Source: Mesostigma viride (Eukaryota; Streptophyta; Mesostigmatophyceae; Mesostigmatales; Mesostigmataceae). Taken from it: a stretch of DNA of 46,000 nucleotides. A model generated the notes under the pieces. The model did no database searches and was not told where the DNA came from. It saw only the letters and a program-made list of their open reading frames with translations. Where the stretch lies: contig RPFO01000645.1 of assembly GCA_009746045.1 (NCBI GenBank), forward strand, positions 1,635,586 through 1,681,585. Direction: 5' to 3'. The translations under genes were made by a program, and so were the position numbers. Within the stretch, counting starts at the first letter, position 1; each line of letters opens with the position of its first letter. Of this stretch, positions 40,102 to 46,000 are shown one piece after another.

Positions 40102-41470
40102 CGCGCGTCTGATCCATGCATGGGCCGGGCGTGGACGGGGGGGGTCGGGGCCGGAGCCCGGGCGGGTCCCTCGTCGGGTATCCTTTGGGTCTTACGAGCG
40201 AGAGTCCAGGCCCCCGCATAGAGTGCCAGGATCGTCGGCCTACGTCCACGGCGACCCATGGGACGATGGACAAGCTCCTCCTGGCCCATTCCCCACCGTA
40301 CCACCATACACCCCCGCCAGGAGCGCGCCCACGAATGTCAACTTCAGTCGGCTGCACTTGGACGACCCTGGCTACGAGCATCCCACGTCGGTCCGCGTGC
40401 GGCGCGAGTCGGACCGCTTCGCCTTTCGGCGGCAATCTGACGCCTACGCACCCCGACGTGGGACTGGCGACTATGCAGCTTGGCGCGCGGCGGACGCTCT
40501 CGTATCCCGGCGCGAGTATGCCCAGTATGCCCCCTCCCATGGGTCCCATTATGAAGCGTGGGCGAGGCGCCAACAGCCCCCCACCTTTTCTAGTCCCGCG
40601 TACTGCGAGACGGGCGGGCCCCTGGGAGAGCCGGTCAAGGCCCCGCCCCTGCCAGATTTCAAGGCGGTGCCCAAGCTCCACGCGGGCATGAGTCCCCGCG
40701 AGATCGACGAGTGGGCTCGTATGTGGCAGCAGCTGTACACAGTATGGTGTGAACACAACGAGTGGCAGCTGGCTACCAAGGTGCTGATCCCGTACGTGGT
40801 GGTGAAGTGTATGGACCCATCAGTAGTCGGGATGCTTAACGTCGAGAGTGTGGCGGCTCAGTCATACCCGCAGACGGTTGAGGAACTGCTGGCGCGCATC
40901 CGGCGCAAGCTCATCCCTCCCGGCTATCGACTGACTGAGCGGTTTGAGTTCGGCCGCCTACGTCAGGGCAACACTGACTTGGCGGAGTTCCTCACCACCT
41001 TTGACTCCTTTGCGGCGCGGCTGACCGGCGACCTGACGTGGACCGAGTACAAGATTCGGTTTCTGGAGGCTATTCACCCTGACCTCCTGGACGAGGTTAC
41101 GAAACACTACGCGGAGGTCCCCTGGGAACGCCTGGACATCCATGCCGTCCAGCAGTACCTTCTCCAAGTGGCCGACATCATCACGCGCCGGCGCTCAGCC
41201 AGCCCGCGGGAAGTTGAACCCGTCCGGGAGGAGGAATCCGAGGACGATGAGGTGCCAACCACGCACCTACACACCATCGACGTGTCCAAGGCCCGCTGCT
41301 TCAGGTGCAACGAGATCGGACACCTCAAGAAGGACTGCCCGCGACTCAAGACGCGCACACGTGTTCCTGCGTGGTCCCACAAGTTCCAGCAAGGCCCCCC
41401 GGATGACGACGACCAGCGCGCGGACGCGCGGTCCCCTGGGGAAGGGGAGGGATCCCACACTCAGGTTTGA
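40004..41470 (+). CDS. Gag core with CCHC zinc knuckle
   Basis: This frame opens after a TAG near 40001; there is no ATG before the core, so it is probably translated as a continuation of the upstream Gag segment. The N-terminal third is Arg/Tyr/Pro-rich. A helical capsid-like core follows (EIDEWARMWQQLYTVW ... YPQTVEELLARIRRKL ... FEFGRLRQGNTDLAEFL), typical of LTR-retrotransposon Gag. An acidic spacer leads to CFRCNEIGHLKKDCPR, a perfect C-x2-C-x4-H-x4-C knuckle for RNA binding. It stops at TGA 41468-41470. Gag forms the particle that packages element RNA. Confidence 0.85.
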   Translation, partial: TQVAQLPALSSPFVPPPAALVDRYYPATYARGSARLIHAWAGRGRGGSGPEPGRVPRRVSFGSYERESRPPHRVPGSSAYVHGDPWDDGQAPPGPFPTVPPYTPARSAPTNVNFSRLHLDDPGYEHPTSVRVRRESDRFAFRRQSDAYAPRRGTGDYAAWRAADALVSRREYAQYAPSHGSHYEAWARRQQPPTFSSPAYCETGGPLGEPVKAPPLPDFKAVPKLHAGMSPREIDEWARMWQQLYTVWCEHNEWQLATKVLIPYVVVKCMDPSVVGMLNVESVAAQSYPQTVEELLARIRRKLIPPGYRLTERFEFGRLRQGNTDLAEFLTTFDSFAARLTGDLTWTEYKIRFLEAIHPDLLDEVTKHYAEVPWERLDIHAVQQYLLQVADIITRRRSASPREVEPVREEESEDDEVPTTHLHTIDVSKARCFRCNEIGHLKKDCPRLKTRTRVPAWSHKFQQGPPDDDDQRADARSPGEGEGSHTQV

Positions 41471-43041
41471 TCCCTCAGTGCGTTGGAACCTCTCGGCCCT
41501 CCTGTGGTCGTGGCGGAGTACCTATACCACACACGTGACCAGCAGGAGGAGGCGGAGGAGGCCGACGTATACACGGTCACTTCCCCCGGGAGACGTGATG
41601 GTCGCAGTTAGTGTTGGTGCCTGTGTCATTCTACCAAACTAGCTGCGGGCCATTGGTGCCTCTCGCTAATACGTTTCCCGGACGACATCTTCGGACGCGA
41701 TCCCAGTTGGCAGCGTTGTCTATGTAATTCAGCCCCTGGGCGCCTTCCGCTGTGGTTGACTCGACATCAGGTGTCTTGCAGACGGGATGACGAGTTCAGC
41801 GCTTGCGCGCGCATCTCCGCACACGCGTGCAGGCAAGACGTGATTCAGCTTGGTGGTCCTCCCTCAGTGCATCGACCGCATTGGACAGTTCTGCACGCGA
41901 GCACCTCCCGTAGTCGCTGATGACGACTGCCGTGATCCATATTTTGGCCTTTGCTCGGCGGTGGCGTTTACAAGGCTGTCACATGCTGGCGCGTGCGCGC
42001 CCCGCGGATCACTGTTGCGCACCCCAACTGTTGCGTGCCCGCCAAGTGCTGTGCATGGTCGCGCGCAACATGTCTGCCACGCGCGTATTATTATCCCAGT
42101 TGTGATAAGCATCGTCGCCTGCAAACATGCATCCGGTAGTATTGGTATCGGTCGACCCCATCAATTGGGTTGTCTTGCATGGCGTTGATTGGTGTGCGCC
42201 TCTGATTCGGGTCGCTGGCGGAATTTTATATGCTGCCGCGGCCCTGCACTAGCGCGGTCGCCAGGGAGGGCAGCGGTGAGAGGAAAATTGATGGATTTGT
42301 GGGAAGTGGGGGAGATTCCAGGATGGATTATGGGGGTTCCTGTTCCTGCTGTTCCAGTCCAGAGATCCAGAGTTTCCAGTCACATTGCCCTGTGATTTGT
42401 TCCAGTTTCCAGTGGTGCCTCATGTGATGAGGGCACGGTATTATGTTAGGCTTGACCTGGGGTAGGTAGCCGGCCTTAGGCCAACCTGGACCTGGTTCTT
42501 GGTGTAAGGTCCCGGTAGATAGGACAAACGTGGGAGTCGGAAGGTGGAAACTATAGGAATGACTTCGTGGTGGGAAGACAGCCAGTAGGCAAGGTGGAGC
42601 GCCCCACACCTATAATGCCAATGGATGCCCTGTACCGTCAGTACTGGGAATATCCCCGCCGTCTGGAGCAGTCTCTAGTCATGGAAGCCCCGCCATGGCG
42701 AAAAAGTCAAACGAGCTGTTCATTCAGGCGACTGTTAACCCACGCGGAGAAGTTTCTGTGGTCAAAACCCGAAAGCCCTCACGTGATAGGATCTGGTTTC
42801 CTCCCTTTGGCCTATAGTAGGGAGAGACGTTGACTACGTCAAGACTTGTCCTTGTGTGGCGAGTTTTGGGGGAATTGGTTTTACTGGCCCGTTGGAGAAC
42901 AAGGGTTGGGACATAGTACCCCTATGGTCAACCTACGGCCGCGATGATCAGCGACCGATTGGCTACTCAGAATTAATTGTTGCGTGTGTTTTCTTTTCCT
43001 GTGCTTCTTCACCTCTATGACGGTAGAGGCTACCGTCCCCT
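41471..43041 (+). other. LTR-element 3' internal region, no pol found
   Basis: I looked for protease (D-T/S-G), RT (YxDD) and integrase (HHCC, DDE) motifs in three frames and saw none. A frame after gag (VVVAEYLYHTRDQQEEAEE) is open for about 40 codons and may be a remnant of the gag-pol linker. The remainder looks non-coding. Confidence 0.6.
42695..42817 (+). CDS. small hypothetical ORF, 40 residues
   Basis: GCCATGGCG is a strong start context. The basic peptide (MAKKSNELF ... KTRKPSRDRIWF) has no recognisable family. It lies between gag and the polypurine tract. Confidence 0.2.
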   Translation: MAKKSNELFIQATVNPRGEVSVVKTRKPSRDRIWFPPFGL

Positions 43042-43056
43042 GGGGAGGGGGAGGAG
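43042..43056 (+). promoter_or_regulatory. polypurine tract
   Basis: GGGGAGGGGGAGGAG directly abuts the 3' LTR, as expected for the plus-strand primer. Confidence 0.85.
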
Positions 43057-43734
43057 TGTTGCGTGCCCGACCCTTGGAACGGGCGCAACAATGGAATAAA
43101 TTATGTATTTTGGCTTGTTGTCATAGTCCGTAGGACTTTGGGACTCATTTCGGGACTTAATTTGGGAATTGTCCCTTGGTCAGGACTTTTGTATGGAACT
43201 TTATGATAGTTTGTGTGATTCGGACCAGTTATTTTGGGCCTAGGTTGATGTATGCGATCTTCTAGGGGCCGGTGCAGTCGCGCCGCGCTGGTACTTTATA
43301 GCTGGTTGAGATATTGTACTCATGCGTGGATTCTGTAGCCTGGCGAGGGTCGATGTCGACCCGAGGATCTTGTGTGGACTGCATGTTTCGGAGTTCTCTG
43401 GAAGGTCGGCGCCATGTCGGTGCCTCTTCCCAGCTTGGTGGCAGACCTAGGTGAAATTGGTCCGAGGACGAGAGTCTCGTCCTCTGGGTTTGATGAATGT
43501 AAAGTGCGATGACGCCTTCATATTAAACCTGGGGCAACTATCCATTTGTAATTGGTATTGCTAGCCATTATAAGTGTGTATTAAATAGCTTGGCATCAAG
43601 CCGCGGTGCCAGATATCTCACGACCCCAGTCGTGAAGCGCAATCTGCATTAGGCCACCTTGATTCTTCCTATTACCGGCATAGTTGATCTTTCGCGACGT
43701 AGCTCAGGCTAGGTGTCTGGGCTGGCACGTTACA
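43057..43734 (+). repeat. 3' LTR (678 bp)
   Basis: Begins TGTTGCG and ends GGCACGTTACA. Pairs with 13906-14584. Confidence 0.92.
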
Positions 43735-43739
43735 GCTAG
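43735..43739 (+). repeat. target site duplication GCTAG, right copy
   Basis: Matches 13901-13905 exactly. Confidence 0.85.
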
Positions 43740-44269
43740 ACAGCTTATCACTGGAAGCGCGGGCGGTGGGGCTTATTAAAAATAAAAATTAAATTAAATT
43801 ATAACATGCCTCCGTGGGGAGGTCATGTAGCACATATTTCATGATGGATGGGGCTTATGATCAGCAAGAAAACGGAGGTCATGGCCATCGGCTTCCCTGC
43901 TGGGATAGCCCCACCCACCCTCCTCTTGCTGGACGGCAGCCCCGTCCCCCCGGCGACTCGCTTCAAGCTCCTTGGCAGCTGGCTTCCCTCCACGGCCGAC
44001 GACATCAACACCCGCACTGGCCAGGCCTGGGCGGCCCTCCGCCGCCTCGACAGGTTCTGGACCTGCCGCTAGCCAGCAGCTTGACGGCACCGTCACTCGA
44101 ATGCTCCGTCATATCCTCGGCGTCCGCTACCAAGAACGCCGCACCCGGGCCGAGCTCTACTGCGAGCTCCCTCTTGTCACCCATACCATCCGACAACGCC
44201 GCCTCCTCTTTGCCGGCCATCTTGCCCGCACAGACCAGGTGAATACCGATGTGGGCCCTGCCGGGGGGC
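43740..44269 (+). pseudogene. non-LTR reverse transcriptase, 3' half of the split relic
   Basis: Continues the RT interrupted at 13905: DSLSLEARAVGL, then, after a 73-bp insertion, MISKKTEVMAIG, FKLLGSWL and RTGQAWAALRRL, the usual region after the YADD box of LINE RTs. A TAG at 44070-44072 is followed in another frame by LDGTVTRMLRHILG and IRQRRLLFAGHLART, the conserved LINE C-terminal segment, so at least one frameshift is present. The sequence is then cut at TTAA by the piggyBac-like element and should resume beyond 45994. Confidence 0.75.
43777..43849. mobile_element. 73-bp insertion with 9-bp target duplication
   Basis: GGGGCTTAT occurs at 43768-43776 and 43850-43858. Removing the 73 bases between them and one copy restores the LINE reading frame. 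The insert has an A/T-only start and a small CCTCC/GGAGG hairpin. Confidence 0.7.
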
Positions 44270-44273
44270 TTAA
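44270..44273 (+). repeat. TTAA target duplication, left
   Basis: Abuts CCCTTAATTTGT. The partner is at 45991-45994. Confidence 0.75.
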
Positions 44274-45990
44274 CCCTTAATTTGTACTGAGTCCGTTTTC
44301 GTGGCGCCAGTTGAACTCGCGCCACTCTAACGGACTGAGTTTGTGGCAGAACCAGGCGCCGCGCCAAAAATAATTCAACGGTCAAACCTGGGGGGATCGA
44401 AAGATCTAGACGTAAGCTATGCCTGGCACTATTCAGACCGTACTTTGGACAACTGGCCAGGGAGATATACTCAATCAAAGTTGGGGGGGTACCATGGTCA
44501 AACGGGACCGACGTGAACGAAAATAATTGACGTCCGCGGCTATGGCGGTGCAGGCAAATGACTGGTACGAGAGCATGGCTTGGAATTTTGAACTCAAATC
44601 TTGTAGTAATTATCCTTGAGTGTTATAAAGGTTATATCTCTGGCCGTGAAGCGTCTGGATGTGCGCAAGTATGTCTCTAGGTTCTAATCGGTGCAGCAGA
44701 TCCTGTCAGCGGCCAGGCGGTGACAGTGCGTATGCTACCTGTTGTTCGGCAGCAAACGTCCATATATTTGCGCGTGGATAGACTTTTTACGTTATTCTTT
44801 ACATGCTTTATTAGCGATGACGGCCAGGAAAGGTTCGAGGCTATGTCCGTGTGGTGGGAGTGATGGCTCCCGCACAGCAGGTAATCTGCGGTTTCGACCT
44901 GGTACGTATTAACATGTTAGCGTTTATACATTACAGTACCAAGTCGTCCTATCGTTTATAAACTAGTTGTAGACATGTAATCGATGGTTTTTGCTTGTCG
45001 TTTTGTTGCTTTAGTGCTTGTACGCGTTCGCTTGTGATGGTTGGGGAATACCACTATGTCACGCAGTTTTTGGACCAGATTTGATTGCTATTAGCTAAGG
45101 CTTCAACGAAACCAGTGAATTAGCGTTTGGTATTGCCTCTTAGAATGGTGGGCTTGATAACGGGATGCTTTTCCCTGCACAGACATAGCGAGACAAGTGG
45201 TTTTCTGGCCAGCTCTAGGCATTGCTTCTTGGTTTGCTGGCCCAAGTTATCCTTCTGCTTGTGCGTCCATAGTGCATGCAAGAAACATGAATGGCCAGGG
45301 CCTGCTTGCATGGAAGCGTAACCAGGTTAGTTCTTTTGTTTTTTCTATCATTGCCAATCATTGGAATTGCTTTATAGTGTGTTGGATGCATTCATAATGT
45401 AGCTCCTCGTGAACCCGTTATACGCTTGGTTTGGGGCCTTGGCACAAGCTTTATACTTGTTGTATAGCATGCTGTTGTGATTTTTAAGCTGGAAATGTGT
45501 TTGGGAATCCATGTGTGGCCATCTATGATGTTTTGTGCCACGTTGGAATTGAGTGCCTATACGGTAGTGCTAGCAAAACACCCCAAAATAACTGCACCCG
45601 TTATAACGGTCTGAGCTATTTTGGGCTGTATGCTAGCTAGCCTGTGCAGTTCTATGGCATGTCATGTTGTGAATGCATCTATGGCATGCCTGTGATTATC
45701 TTAAACTCCCCTCAAAGGGCCAGGGTCAGCAGATTTTGAGAAATGGTCCATATTGCATTATATATCTCTTGAACCCCATCTGCACCGTACCCCCTTGGGG
45801 GGGATGCTATTTATAGCAGCTGTGGGGCATAGATATGTGACCAATGACATGACCCCAAAGTTATTTGATATATAAGCATCCTTGGTTCCAAGGGTGGGCC
45901 AGAAAATGTTATTTGGCTAGATACTCTCATACTTACTAAGATGCCCATACTCAGTCCGTTCTGGTGGTTCCAGTTGACACAATTGAAGGG
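44274..45990. mobile_element. piggyBac-like non-autonomous element (1,717 bp)
   Basis: Ends are CCCTTAATTTGT... and ...ACAATTGAAGGG, imperfect inverted repeats starting CCC and ending GGG, directly flanked by TTAA on both sides. That is the signature of piggyBac-superfamily transposons. A subterminal motif (AACGGACTGAGT) is also repeated in inverted orientation near both ends. No DDD transposase ORF was seen; the longest internal ORFs (about 65 residues near 45127-45397) are unrelated, so mobility would need a partner in trans. It truncates the old LINE. Confidence 0.75.
44286..44340 (+). repeat. subterminal hairpin of piggyBac-like element
   Basis: ACTGAGTCCGTT pairs with AACGGACTGAGT (one mismatch) around an inner GTGGCGC/GCGCCAC stem. 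Half of the motif recurs at about 45949-45978. Confidence 0.75.
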
Positions 45991-45994
45991 TTAA
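45991..45994 (+). repeat. TTAA target duplication, right
   Basis: Directly follows ...TTGAAGGG. Partner of 44270-44273. Confidence 0.75.
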
Positions 45995-46000
45995 GACGGG

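Larger units (their letters stand above)
13906..43734 (+). mobile_element. LTR retrotransposon, gag-only, split by nested insertions
   Basis: Two near-identical LTRs (TG...CA ends) are flanked by the 5-bp duplication GCTAG and enclose 28.5 kb. The polypurine tract before 43057 and the plus-strand Gag give the orientation. About 23.5 kb of the interior (about 14963-38484) is a later insertion of two LINEs, their monomers and a DNA element. Without it the element is about 6.3 kb. Internal genes are a hybrid-binding-domain ORF and Gag with a CCHC knuckle. No protease, reverse transcriptase or integrase was found between Gag and the 3' LTR, so it would depend on another element's Pol, like the TR-GAG class described in plants. 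The LTRs differ by two substitutions and one indel, so insertion was recent. Confidence 0.88.

Noticed and set aside
41471-43041. Pol (protease, RT, integrase) of the LTR element
   Set aside because: No catalytic motif in any plus-strand frame, and the space is too short for a complete pol.
1-46000. tRNA or rRNA genes
   Set aside because: No sequence with A and B boxes plus a foldable cloverleaf, and no rRNA core segments, were recognised by eye.

Overview
The window looks like nuclear DNA of a green-lineage eukaryote, most likely a chlorophyte alga. The host gene is split by GT-AG introns, has the plant 'root cap' type C-terminal region and mixes GC-rich exons with AT-richer introns. Nothing looks like a bacterial operon. 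No species can be named from sequence alone.

Layout. 1-1855: a decayed minus-strand ORF resembling a LINE ORF1, then unrecognised sequence. 1856-3518: a DNA element with ~370-430 bp inverted arms. 3519-6626: mostly empty, with a 27-G run and two candidate 5' exons. 6627-12922: the one clear host gene (+), at least five exons, encoding RTX-like glycine/aspartate repeats, a Cys-rich module and a root-cap/VWD-like domain. 13500-44269: a decayed non-LTR reverse transcriptase gene cut in two by a set of nested insertions. From 44274 to the window edge: a non-autonomous piggyBac-like element flanked by TTAA.

The nest. An LTR retrotransposon (LTRs 13906-14584 and 43057-43734, about 99.6% identical, 5-bp duplication GCTAG) sits in the old LINE. 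It carries a polypurine tract, a Gag with a CCHC knuckle and an upstream ORF resembling the RNase H1/viroplasmin hybrid-binding domain. I find no pol. Two R2/NeSL-like LINEs on the minus strand lie head to tail in its leader, together flanked by TATATATA. Both encode PHD, RING-H2, two C2H2-like fingers, RT, CCHC and a restriction-like endonuclease. Each has tandem monomers upstream of its ORF: about 2.4 copies of 170 bp in LINE-1, and 38 copies of 230/231 bp (8.7 kb) in LINE-2. LINE-2 is also interrupted by a 3.4 kb terminal-inverted-repeat element (25741-29136).

Inferred order of events: host region and old LINE; LTR element into the old LINE; the LINE pair into the LTR element; the TIR element into LINE-2. 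The piggyBac-like and 73-bp insertions into the old LINE cannot be ordered relative to these. Most of the window is therefore mobile DNA, and the host contributes one secreted or cell-surface type gene.
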